In this document: piece after piece, positions 9,490 to 19,243 of the stretch
Numbering within the stretch: position 1 is the stretch's first letter
Layout: every line of letters begins with the position of its first letter
NCBI GenBank assembly: GCA_027604005.1
Contig: JADGJT010000289.1
Span: 1 to 30,642, forward strand
Direction of reading: 5' to 3'
DNA length: 30,642 bases
Source of the DNA: Dinochytrium kinnereticum
Taxonomy: Eukaryota; Chytridiomycota; Chytridiomycetes; Chytridiales; Chytridiaceae
The notes under the pieces: generated by a model
The model's database searches: none
The model's input: only the letters and a program-made list of their open reading frames with translations
What the model was told of the DNA's origin: nothing
Position numbers and translations under genes: made by a program

Positions 9490-10228
9490 TCAGCAAGCGC
9501 TTGCCCCGATCAACAGAGCCACCGTCAGCGCAAACCACTTGAACCCAACGCCATTCCTCGTAGATCCATTCGTCTTGGTTGTGGCAGCAACGGTGGCAGA
9601 GTTGGTGGAGGCCAAGATTGTGGATGTAGCATCAGCGGCTGAGGAAGTGGAAACAACAAGGGGAGCGTCAGGCAGACCGTCAATGGCATCCAACTTGATA
9701 GCAGTTCTATCAACAACATAGGGAAACGGTGCCCTATTATCAGCACACTGACAAGCAGTCATGTAGATCCTATTGGAGGTGTAGAAAATCTGAGAAGAAA
9801 ATTTTGGACCGTTCGGGTAAGATGCCAGGCAAGCTGGCATGCACTGGTTTGTGATGTTCTGCTGCCAAGCCCTAACGAAAGAAGCAGTCCCACGAGGAAC
9901 AACGCCACCAAAGATCTGCATGGGATATCCCTTCACCTGAACGGGTGTTGAAGGGCCTTGTCCAAGAGCGAGGCACTCATCGGGGTCGGTGATGCCTGGT
10001 GGACATGCGCGACACATGGGCATAAATTCACAGTTTCCAGAGGCATAGACTACGGATTGGAAGGGACCAATGGATGTGTACTCCTGGACAGCCGCTTCAC
10101 AAGCGGCGGCGTAAGCTGCGCATGAGTCTGGATGGGCATAAAAGGAACGAGAAAGATGGAATGAGATACTAAGCAGCACCAAAACACCAAGTGCAATGTG
10201 CGCAAGTCGATGGCTTACCGGAGGCCAT
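9490..10228 (-). CDS. Cys-rich protein with C-terminal hydrophobic tail, copy A (intact)
   Basis: I do not recognise this family. The preferred model has a 10-nt first exon (10228-10219, encoding MAS plus one base), a 91-nt intron (GTAAGC..CAG) and a second exon 10127-9490, giving 215 residues. The domain has ten Cys arranged as C6, C13, then NC, MCRAC, DEC, QCMPAC and TACQC. It is followed by a Ser/Thr/Ala linker and a hydrophobic end (FKWFALTVALLIGASAC) like a GPI signal or tail anchor. The start is supported by the same ATG-RCC-TCC-R|GTAAG arrangement in the neighbouring paralogue and by a TATA-like box about 55 nt upstream. The oddity is that this model lacks a signal peptide. An alternative start at 10323 would read through the intron and give a hydrophobic segment (HIALGVLVLLSISF) before the domain. 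It is probably a surface protein. Confidence 0.7.
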
Positions 10229-10280
10229 GATGGACGGTGAAAGCGAGGTGAGGTGAGGAGGTGAAGTGATCTGCGGCCCC

Positions 10281-10290
10281 TTTTATTTTT
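10281..10290 (-). promoter_or_regulatory. TATA-like element of Cys-rich gene A
   Basis: AAAAATAAAA followed by GGGG on the minus strand, about 55 nt upstream of the proposed ATG at 10228. Its position argues against the longer alternative start at 10323, which lies upstream of it. Confidence 0.4.
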
Positions 10291-10299
10291 GATCTGAGG

Positions 10300-10761
10300 G
10301 CCCTTGTACTTTAAGTGACGAGCCATCGACGCTCTTTTCCCACTTGGGGACTTGTAACACGATTTGTGTTGGTTTGTGGTCAGGCTGAAAGGTAAAAATG
10401 GAGACGGTAGTAACGGTACAAAGTGGCCTAACAACCACCCTCTCGAATGGCTTCCTCTTAACCATCACATGCGCTGGTGACGAGCCATCCATGATGGTGC
10501 CACGAAGGGGCTTTTTCCCCCTCACGAACTTGTGACTGACTTTTTTTGTTTCTGTGCTCATGCATGAACACAATGTCTTGCTGGAGACTCATCTCTTTAG
10601 ATTGGTTCGTTCTTTATTCATAACAGTCATGATGTGGATTTTACTTCTCCAGTCTTTACCAACCCTCTGCAAGCAACTCGTCCAATGGACCCCAACACTG
10701 CCAACGTAGACAACTTCAAAGTGTTTGGGGAAGTCCAGTCTCCAGAGAACAGTCGCGATCC
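10300..10761. other. Intergenic between the two Cys-rich copies
   Basis: This segment holds a 13-nt direct repeat GTGACGAGCCATC at 10315-10327 and 10477-10489, with looser similarity continuing to the right of each copy. This suggests a small local duplication in the upstream region of gene A. Open frames here (for example 10283-10573, minus) overlap the promoter and show no family features. Confidence 0.5.
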
Positions 10762-11466
10762 TCAGAATGCGCTCGTCCCGATCGCCAGAGCCACCGTCAG
10801 CGCAAGCCACTTGAACCCAACCCTACTCCTCGTGGATCCATTCGACTTGGTGGTGCCAGTCATTGTCGCAGCGTTGGATCCAGATGTAGCACCAGCCGCG
10901 TCAGGCAGACCCTCAATAGCACTTAGTTTAACAATAGCCTCATCAATAACATATGGAAAGGGCGCCCGATCATCATAGCATTGGCAAGCTGTCATATAAA
11001 TTCCCTGGGAAGCGTAGAAAGTCGTGGAAGAAGTCATTGGCTGCGGTCCGTTGGGGTAAGATGCCGAGCAAGCCGGAGAGCATTTAGCTGCCAAGATTCA
11101 ACGAACGAGGCACTTCCTGAAGGAATAATTCCACCAAATATCTGCATGGGGTATCCCTTGACCTGAACGGGGGTGGAGGGGCCCTGTCCAAGAGCGAGGC
11201 ACTCGTCGGGGTCGCTGGTTTGCGCTGGACATGCGCGACACATGGGCAAAAAAGTGCAATTCGGGGTCTGGGAATAGACAACATGTTGAAAGGAGCCTTT
11301 GAAGATGAGCTGGGACGTAAACTCCTGGACGGCCGCCTTGCAAGCCGCGGCATAAGCTGTGCATCCACCTGTATTGGCGTCAAAGGAGAGACAAGAGACG
11401 GAGGCCATGAGATGGAAGACAAACCGTGACTGAAGCAAGTGTTATATGTGACTTACTGGAGGTCAT
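10762..11466 (-). pseudogene. Cys-rich protein copy B, frameshifted by a 13-nt deletion
   Basis: This is a tandem paralogue of the gene at 9490-10228. It has the same structure: a 10-nt first exon (11466-11457, MTS plus one base), an 88-nt intron (GTAAGT..CAG) and a second exon from 11368. The first part keeps the conserved Cys and the shared GYPMQIFGG and ALGQGPSTPVQVK motifs. Next to the conserved CTGCCAAG near 11088-11095, copy B has 22 bases where copy A has 35. The 13-nt loss shifts the frame, and the first frame ends soon after (...TPTDRSQ). The rest of the domain and the hydrophobic tail (FKWLALTVALAIGTSAF) continue intact in another frame to a stop at 10762. An intron cannot explain a deletion. 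It is either a recent pseudogene or an assembly error. Confidence 0.8.
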
Positions 11467-11547
11467 GATGAATTGATTAGAGCAGTGTGTTCTGACGTGA
11501 GGTAAGGTTTCAGCGGAACTCCCCATCCTTTATTAAGTATGAGCAAA

Positions 11548-11611
11548 ACTGTTGCCCAGTCATTTGCCCCTCAATGAATACTGTTGCCCAGTCATTTGCC
11601 CCTCAATGAAT
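11548..11611. repeat. 32-nt perfect tandem duplication upstream of Cys-rich copy B
   Basis: The unit beginning ACTGTTGCCCAGTCATTTGC and ending CTCAATGAAT is present twice head to tail (11548-11579, 11580-11611) with no mismatch. It lies about 80-145 nt upstream of the copy B start codon, just beyond a TATA-like AATAAAGG on the minus strand (about 11530-11537). It may have duplicated promoter elements. Confidence 0.9.
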
Positions 11612-12701
11612 AAGGCCTGTGCCTTCAGCATAAGTCGATATAAGGTCTTAAGAATAGTTCGCTCCAATGTTCTTCCCTAATGCCATGCATGTTTAAATAT
11701 CTTACATATTTACAACCCCAACCCATTTTTTCCAATTGAGATCAATAGGCTAAATAAGCCGAAAAACATAAATATTCTACATAGAAATTCACTTTCTGCA
11801 ATACGATACAATAACTGCCCAGTTTGTCCCAGTCAGTCCATACTGATAGTAAACAGCCAAGTCGCCAATGTCACAAAATGCTAGACGAGATTACTCTCAG
11901 TCGGGATCCGCAGCAATCTCGTTCAGACACTTGCTGATAATTGGGATGACTGGGCATGCAACCGATGGTATCAAGCTGATTTGTACCTTACCACTTGGAC
12001 ACTGACCAACACCGCATGATCTGTACAGCATCTGGCACTTAAACTTCAGCCTGGGCACGGATGATTTGAAACTTACCACTTTGATGCTGACTCTAAGTCT
12101 AGGAATCATATTTCTTTAGCAAACATGAGCATTTGGAATGGTCATATCCAACCATTAATCGAGGCTTTAATATTCTCCTCAAGATATAACAACAATTATG
12201 CTTATGCTGCAACATAGTAAGAAAATTGAAGCGTTGACGGCAACTGGAAGCAGATTGGTTATGAGCTTGCTGGCTCCACCGTCATTGCTGTCTACTTTTA
12301 GCCAAAATGACCTCTGATGCTTCTAAACTGATAACAGACGCGGCGGATGAGCAGGAAAATGTGAGGCTTTATCAGAGCTCAAGCACATCAAGGGTGTGAA
12401 AGGAGGCTTACTATGAATTTTGATGGCTGTGTTCAATAATCGCATTGTAATGGTAATGACTCGATAATCGCCCCTCTTTCAACCCCTGCTCTCATATCTT
12501 AATTTTGAATATAATTAGATAATGCAAAATACCATACAAAAAGGAACTAAAGGTCGTCACCACGTTGAAAGTCATAGGTGGAAGGATTTAAGGGTGAAGT
12601 GTAAGAATGCAACTTATAGATAACCAGTGGTTTTAATTAAATATCAAGAATAAGCGTTCGCAAAAAAACCATTAACTGTCACAGTTCCCATTAATTCCCC
12701 A
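11612..12701. other. AT-rich intergenic gap
   Basis: About 1.1 kb separating the surface-gene zone from the housekeeping block. No conserved protein, tRNA or ncRNA motif was recognised apart from the weak short frame listed at 11897-12109. The right edge carries the 3' region of the stomatin-like gene. Confidence 0.5.
11897..12109 (-). other. Short open frame of unknown status (70 codons)
   Basis: A minus-strand frame from ATG at 12109 to TGA at 11897 contains five Cys, including CQMLYRSCGVGQC and a Pro/Val/Ile-rich hydrophobic stretch. Two internal AAGTG|GTAAG sites with similar flanks (GTAAGTTTCAAATC and GTAAGGTACAAATC) suggest either a small duplication or splice donors of a longer gene that I could not assemble. 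No family was recognised; it may be chance. Confidence 0.2.
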
Positions 12702-14036
12702 CTACTCAGCAAAGCTCTCAAGGACTTGGGCTTGAATAACCCCAGTGGCTCCAGAAGAGCCGCCCTTATCACTTGTTGGCATAAAGATAACCTTGGTCCC
12801 AGCACTCTTGGACATAGTCGATAATGTCTCTAAGTACCTGATCTGCATGGCAGCTGGTGTGTTAAGAATATCCGAGGCCTCCCTCATCAACTTGGCGCTT
12901 TCGACTTCAGCCTGTGCAAGGATAATCTTTGATTCTCCCACTCGTCGCTGTTTGGCAGCAGACGAGAGGGTCTCCTGAAGCTCTCGACTGAACTCAAAGT
13001 CCTTGATCAACATGCTAAAGCAAGAGCAAAGTCAGCAAAAATACTTTTAAAGTAAAAGGGTATTTGGTGAAGGTGTCACCTTTCAATCTTGATTCCCCAA
13101 GCCTTTGCAGGTTCGGCGATAACCTCCTGAATCTCATGAGCGATGCTCTCGCGGTTCTCAATGCAGTCTTGGAGAGTTCGGGTACCGATGACATGGCGAA
13201 GGGTGGTTTGTGTACGTTCGATGATAGCCTTGCGGACGTCGGCAACAAGGAAAGTGGCCTATTAAGTTTGTAAGGACACATATCAGTGGACTGGTAAAAA
13301 TGGTTCGATAAAAAAATAAGCATCATGCGCATGGATGACTTACGGTGTAAGGCTCCACAACCTCCCAGAATAGAACAGAGTCGATGGAGATCAGGACGTT
13401 GCTGGAGGTGGAAGAAAGAGATGGAAATGAGATTTGTGTCAAAATGCACGGAAACAAAAGGAGTTGTGAAAGGCAAGGGGGGCACTCACTCTCTCGACAT
13501 GACAGCCTGACGGGGAATATCCTCAATCTGAATCTTGATTTCAACTTGACGGATGGTCTCAGTAAGTGGATTGATTCGCCACAGTCCCGGGTCAACACTG
13601 AAAAAAAATGATATTAATAATACGAAGCAATGCATTTGCATATCGATCACAGAACAAGAAACATAATGCAGCTGCAGTAATGAGAGAAAAAGAAATACAA
13701 AGCTACCAACCTCTTGTAGTATCGTCCAAACCTCGAAATAAGCCCAACGAAACCTTGCTCGACCGAGCGGAACGGCGAGCAGCAACAGCAGCAAGGAAGC
13801 ATCCCAAAGTATCCCAATGTAGTTCCAACACAGCTTGCGCATCCTTGATAGCATTCACTGAGCCCATCGTTGGAGGAGGGGAGCTCGATTTGATGGGCAA
13901 AGGACTTTTGGATCTTGGGGACGACATGGACCTGCTCATCCGTCGACATGGACATCATGCCTTGAGGAGCGGCGGTCTTGATCAGGCCATCAGAGGAGGT
14001 GGCGGCGGGGTTGGTGTGAGTGGAGGTGGAGGCCAT
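12702..14036 (-). CDS. Stomatin-like protein (SPFH/Band 7 family)
   Basis: Five exons: 14036-13711, 13597-13490, 13401-13344, 13258-13080 and 13014-12702, giving 327 residues in frame. Family members form oligomers on the inner face of membranes and organise lipid and protein microdomains. The disordered N-terminus (about 1-75) ends in a cluster of five consecutive Cys (residues 82-86), a likely palmitoylation site that would replace a transmembrane anchor. The SPFH domain follows: GLISRFGRYY, VDPGLWRINPL, the VERTQTTLRHVIG-type segment (IERTQTTLRHVIGTRTLQD), and SMLIKDFEFSRELQ. The C-terminal coiled-coil and tail contain ILAQAEVESAKLMREA and QIRYLETLSTM. It resembles the plasma-membrane stomatin/podocin type of filamentous fungi more than mitochondrial SLP2, because of the Cys cluster and the lack of a clear transit peptide. 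It is divergently oriented from the FHA-RING gene. Confidence 0.92.
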
Positions 14037-14726
14037 CACTGCTATGACTGATGGTGAGGAGTTTGTTATCTGTCTGTGGGGGCAAGTCGATGTATTTATT
14101 TATTTTTTATTTTTATTTTTTTCAGCACCTTGTCACCAGCGTCCCTTTGACCTTGTCCGACCGGGTGACACCACTGACGCACGTTTCACAGCCACCACCA
14201 CACCAGCAACAACCACCACTGTGACTGTGGCCATGCACACCACACCCGATGCAGTTGCTTCATTCTGCAAAAGTGCCTTGACATCCCCACGGATACCACC
14301 ATCAAGGCAGCAATAACACAGGCACTGCAGGCGTGCGAGCATCGTGCACGTCCGTCCTTGACGCGCTCTGTATCAAACAGCCAATATCGACGTGCACACG
14401 CGTTGCTGAGTGCTCCGCGGTGTTCTTTGGTGGAGAGACGTGTTGGCGCCACACACTGCCTGGCCCATTGTTTACTCTTTCTGCAAAGGTGTCATCTCCA
14501 ATCAGGATGTTTGCACCCTTGGGTGGTTGACCAAACCCATCTGCATTCAATCAATCATATCGTCCTCCCATACACACGCCATTTGGATGGCGCGAAGAGT
14601 GCAGACAATGGATGCTTAACTCGTGAGGTATTGGAAGGCGTAAAAGGAGAGAGAACATAACCTAAATCCTGAGGTATCAAAGCGCTTGGACGGAATCAAA
14701 AAAAAGGTGCAAGAGCACAGTTCAGG
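14037..14726. other. Divergent promoter region (stomatin / FHA-RING)
   Basis: A 690-nt region between two divergent start codons. A T-rich tract (about 14096-14122) lies on the stomatin side. A C/A-rich and CACC-rich stretch covers about 14165-14330. No RNA gene or conserved protein was seen; the open frames here are short and overlap on both strands. Confidence 0.5.
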
Positions 14727-16921
14727 ATGCCCTCCATCTTCACCGGGTCCACAAATGCCGTCACCCCAGCACCTTATGAAAACTCGTTGAATCAGCCCAC
14801 CACCGCAAAACCAGAGGACGAGCAGCAAGGGCTTCCCGACCCTCTCGGCAAGGCTGCCTTGTTGGAAACATCATCCCAAGGCCAGCCCGCTGAACCCGCC
14901 TCGCCCACTACTGAAGCCGGAACCCCAGCCATCCACTCCTACATACCCTCTCCAGCGCCTTCATCAGCCAGTGCGAACTCTAACATTCCAGAAGTTCAAC
15001 CTCAGCCCCAACAGCATCAGACCCAATCGCCACCAACCATCCATGTAGAGAGCAACGAAAACGACGAGAGTGACACTGGAAGCCACTCGGCTCAGCCGGA
15101 GCCTGTGCCGCCTTCAGAGGAGGCGGAAGAGCCTTCGTCTCAGTCCCTTCAAGCCGCGACCCAACAACGCGCTAAGCCCATTCAGACAGTAAATCCAGAG
15201 AATCAGTGCGTGCGGGTACAGCTTATTCCGTTCGCGGAGCCGCCCAACAGGATCGTGACGGGACACGAGATGATGGAGAGAAGGATGAAGGAAGGTGCTA
15301 CCGTTAGAATTGGGAGAATGGTCGTGAAGGATGGACAGCCTCAGATGCCAAAGCCTGGAAAAGGTTCGGATAATGATATTTGGTATACGTCCAAGGTCGT
15401 GAGCAGAACGCACGCGGAGATGTGGGTCAAGGAAGGGCAGGTTCGCGCGTTTTTTAAATTTTTCTCGTTTCCCACCTTGGCTCTTCCGACCAGCGTCTTG
15501 GGCTAATCGTAAATTCCAACCGAACAAACATAGATATACATTAAGGATATTGGCAGCTCCTCTGGCACGTTCCTAAACAAAATGCGGCTTAGTCCGTCGG
15601 GGAAAGAGAGCAGGCCGTACCCCATCAAAGAAAACGACGTTATTCAATTCGGTGTGGACTACAAGGGAAAAACTGAGGGTAATATTTAAGCATGTTCATG
15701 GTTATAGAAATAAGGAAAACAAGCAGACTAACTTATAACTTTTTCAAAAAAAAAAAGATATTTTTAAATGCATCACTGTAAAGGTTGGTTTCTATGACCA
15801 ATCTTGGGTGAAGCAGAGCCGAAAAAACGCCAACCCCGTCCGGTAAGCGACCCCACCTCCACCACGTGATACTCATCTTACCATTACAATTCCAGCTTCC
15901 GCGCTGCTCTCAAAGCTCTTCTTGCAGCCAGCAACCCCTACGGTTCCAGCAGTGGCCAACCTGCCGCAAAAGATGTTGACGAAGATGATCCAACGGCCAC
16001 CGAATGCTGTATTTGCATCGGTTCAGTGGCGCCATTCCAAGCCATTTTCTTAGCGCCATGCTCTCACTGCTTCCACTTCAAGTGCGTAAGCTCTTTAATC
16101 GCACAGAGTGCCATGTTTCAGTGTCCTCTATGCAGGCAGGTCGCCAACCTCGCTGCATCGGTCAGCACGGATAGCTTGAACGAAGATGAGAATGAAGAAC
16201 AGGAGAGTGATGGGGAGGGACCGTCGAGGGGGAATGATGGCGATGAGGAGCATAGCGATTTTGAGAGCGCGGGAGAGGCGGGACATGATCGCCACAGGAC
16301 AGAGAGGCTGGATGGGTCTTTGGACGTTGAGGAGCATGGAGATGGTCACCACACTGCAAAGCCTTCAGTTGTAATGAGAAGGGAAGATGCGGTCCAGGCA
16401 TGTGGTGAGGAAGGTGGCGAGCGAGCTAGACAGGAAAAAGGTCAGTATTATTATTTTAAATGACTACTCCTACCCCAGGAGAAAGGGTAAAAAGTAACAG
16501 AACCAAACCCCTAGATCGACTGTCATGGCACGGTGAAATGGCCTCATCTTCAAAGGCATCGCCTGCCGACGACTCCACCCACGAGAGCCCACTCCTAAAC
16601 CCAGCCTCTCCGGCGCGTCACTCAGTAGGGGGCCACGACCGTCAGAAATCCTCAGCGACTAACAGCAGCGCGACCAAGTGGAGCAAGAAAGGAAAGGGCA
16701 AGGACGAGCCCTCCGAGGCCTCCTCTGATTCGGTGGGAAGTCCTTCGGCGAGCAAAGGGGGCAGACGAGCGTCGCTCACGTCAAAGATAGGGGATATATT
16801 TAAGAAGAAACATGCAAAGGATGTTCCGAAGAAGGAGGGAGTACATTCTGGGCAGGGGTTGAATGCGGTTGGAGAGGGAGGAAGTTGTGCTAATCAGAAC
16901 TCTGGTGGTGAAGATAGCTAG
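14727..16921 (+). CDS. FHA-RING E3 ubiquitin ligase (Dma/CHFR-like)
   Basis: Five exons: 14727-15440, 15534-15678, 15758-15842, 15896-16440 and 16479-16921, giving 643 residues. Proteins pairing an FHA domain with a C-terminal RING, such as yeast Dma1/2 and animal CHFR/RNF8, bind phosphothreonine targets and ubiquitinate them in mitotic checkpoint, septin and spindle-position control. Here a Pro/Ser/Gln-rich N-terminus (1-155) precedes the FHA domain (about 160-315), with VRIGRM, SRTHAEMW and KDIGSSSGTFLN, the last two holding the phosphopeptide-binding residues. The RING (about 352-394) has CCIC, then CSHCFHFKC, then CPLC. An acidic stretch and a Ser/Lys-rich basic tail follow. The last intron (16441-16478) is only 38 nt; without its removal the protein would end 'GQYYYFK' at 16463. 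The Dma-type assignment is firm at domain level but not orthology-tested. Confidence 0.9.
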
Positions 16922-17506
16922 AGCACGCTTTTTTTTTGGATGAAGGTGTTCCACTACTGCTTCTCTTTCATCTTTTCTTCTGTTTTTTATACCTAGATAT
17001 ACCAGATTTACCTTTTTACTCTGTCCCTCTTCCTCTAGTCAGACAGGATTTTGCTTTCTTGTCTTTTCTTTCTCCCCAGGAATCTTACCCTGTTTATTTG
17101 CTTTTACCCAAATTGCTTTAGTTCTATTTTTCTCCTCTCTGTCTCATCATTTTGACTTTACATAATCTCCATCAGTTGCCTGGTATTCATGATGCGGGTT
17201 ACTTCTGAATCATAGCTGATATGATTAATCTTCTTTGATTCTCAAGGCTGCATTGGGTGATTGAGGATAACAGGTGGAAATTCAGTATGATGTAAGCAGT
17301 TTTTTCTGTGAGAGGGGGAAGATGGGAGATTTCCTTATCCCGGATACCCTATACAGCGAAGATGAATACAATTAAGAGGCGTAGTTATTGCTTTCCTTGC
17401 AGAGAAATGTGATAAAACGTATCTAAACCAAAATTATGACGAAAACCGCCAGAAGACTGAAAAAATAGAATGAAAAAAAGACAAAAGGCTACAAAGAAAC
17501 GCCCAA
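16922..17506. other. Convergent intergenic region
   Basis: It lies between the 3' ends of the FHA-RING gene (+) and the exopolyphosphatase gene (-). The left half is pyrimidine-rich (about 16930-17150), as expected for 3' flanks. No gene or RNA was recognised. Confidence 0.5.
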
Positions 17507-18867
17507 CTAAATCTTCACAGATACTTCTGAAGCTCCAAATTCCGCAACAATCTGCTCAACAATAGGTAACAGCATCTTCCTCGACATCTTCCCATTCCCC
17601 TGATGATACCTCTTTAAAACCCTCTCGGGCTCCCCACCACCGGCTACCCCATCCATCTTAAGCCCCAGCCCAAATCTCTCGTCCTCCAAGTTCGTCACAA
17701 AAGCATCTGCAAGTTGGGGTTCCTTCTGCCTAAACCCATCACAAACGTAAACTAAAAGCTCACGACGAAATCCAACAGGCTCAGGATGATTAAAGGCTAG
17801 CATGACCAACGCAATGTCAAGATGCTGTTCCACGGAGAACGAACGGAGAGAGGAAAGGATAGAATCTAGGGTTCCACTCTCTTTCTCAATCCAGGCGTCA
17901 AGAAACCATGTGACGCTACTAATTCCAAACTTTATAGTTGAGATACCGTGGGGAACCGCGACCTCCTTGTAATCCTTCTTCAAAAGGTCTTCATTGGAGA
18001 GGCTCGAGCAATCAAATTTGGCGGCTTGTAGTTGATCAAAGAGGTCTTTCCGAAAAGTTGCTCTCTCGACCTCAGAAGCATTAGCCAATGGCAGGAGATA
18101 CTGTGTCGCCTCGATATCCTTATCAGTGCACCTCCCAAACTTTGGATCAAGGTTGATAGTATCAAGCATAATGGGTGACAGCATCAACGTCGCAAGACTT
18201 CCATCCATAACCTCAGATCCAGTCTCACTCTGCTTCCACTCCAACGCGACAAGCGAAGTCGCGGACCCAACGGGTTCAATAACGCGAGGTGAGACATCAG
18301 GATACAATCCTTCATCTCGATGATGGTCCAGAATGCCGTGAACGAGATGAGAGAATCTCGAAAGAGACGGCGCGAGACGATTATGGTCGGTAAGAATGAA
18401 CTTTAAATCACACGAAGACGAGATGGCGTCCAAGTCAATCTCATCAATAAAAGTCAGTTGAGAAGTTACGTCTCCATTGTCGGTGGACGGGAAGGCTCGT
18501 GTAAGAGCAAACGTGCAGTCTGTTCGAATGGCGAAATCCTTTCTTGGGACGTGGATGACGGGGATGTAAGACCTTGCATTAGTTTCCGATTGTGTGGTGG
18601 AATGTTTGAGGAATGCGTAGGAGATGGCCGAAACTACTGAATCCAGGTCTGGGTTTGAAGAAAGAAAGTTCAGCAAAACCAAGAAACAGAATGGATAAAT
18701 GGTATCAGAGACAAAGCAAAAAGATCACAGAAAAAAACAACAAGAAAAAACACACCGGCTGCCTCATTCCCAATGACGACGGTAATGCCTGATGCCTGTT
18801 GTGTTCTCGATAACGCCTTCGCGTGTGTCAAGAAGCGCACGATGGGTGATACTCTGGACGATGCCAT
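17507..18867 (-). CDS. PPX1: Exopolyphosphatase, PPX1/DHH family
   Basis: Two exons, 18867-18756 and 18648-17507, joined by GTGTGT..CAG, give 417 residues, close to the roughly 400 of yeast Ppx1. The enzyme removes terminal phosphate from inorganic polyphosphate and acts in cytosol and mitochondria. The exon junction rebuilds the family motif GNEAAD-LDS (D38, D40), typical of DHH phosphoesterase motif I. TDHN (D125-N127) and the signature DHH (D145-H147, in GILDHHRDEG) follow, all metal-binding. The C-terminal DHHA2 region runs to about residue 385. The in-frame ATG at 18682 lies inside the intron and would lose motif I, so it is rejected. An upstream exon starting near 19063 could lengthen the N-terminus (see findings). 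Confidence 0.93.
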
Positions 18868-19243
18868 CGATGGGCAGGACAGTGCCCAAAGGTTAAAATT
18901 GTCGACTTGATTCCTCAAAAAACTGAAAAAAGAAGTTCTGCCAGGACGAGGATTGAAGGTGCGTCTCACTCCTGAGCATCCATGAGTTTGTTCATCACCA
19001 CAGACGGAGGGCCTTTGGCGATGGTCTGATTCCACGACAAATGCACTGAATGGATGGGGTGCATGGCTGGGATGATGACGGATCCTGAAGTTGCATCCCG
19101 GCTTAGACGCGGGACAGGGGGATTATAACCGCTTGGGAAGGCATGATGAACTAAAACGATCTATATCTTTTTCCTCCTTTAAACAGCTCGCTCACAGCCT
19201 TCGCATCCAACTTTGTGTGAACTCTAGACACACGTTACTCGTA
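18868..19243. other. Divergent promoter region (PPX1 / hydrolase)
   Basis: 376 nt between two divergent start codons. On the minus strand it holds a 32-codon open frame beginning MHPIHSVHLSWNQ near 19063, which ends at a GTGAG splice-donor-like site near 18968. This could be a 5' coding exon of the polyphosphatase gene or an upstream open reading frame. Confidence 0.5.

Noticed and set aside
10634..10978. 114-codon plus-strand frame
   Set aside because: It overlaps the 3' part of Cys-rich copy B on the opposite strand, which has clear homology to copy A.
17507..18682. ATG at 18682 as start of the exopolyphosphatase
   Set aside because: It lies in the intron. Splicing from 18756 to 18648 restores the essential GNEAADLDS motif.
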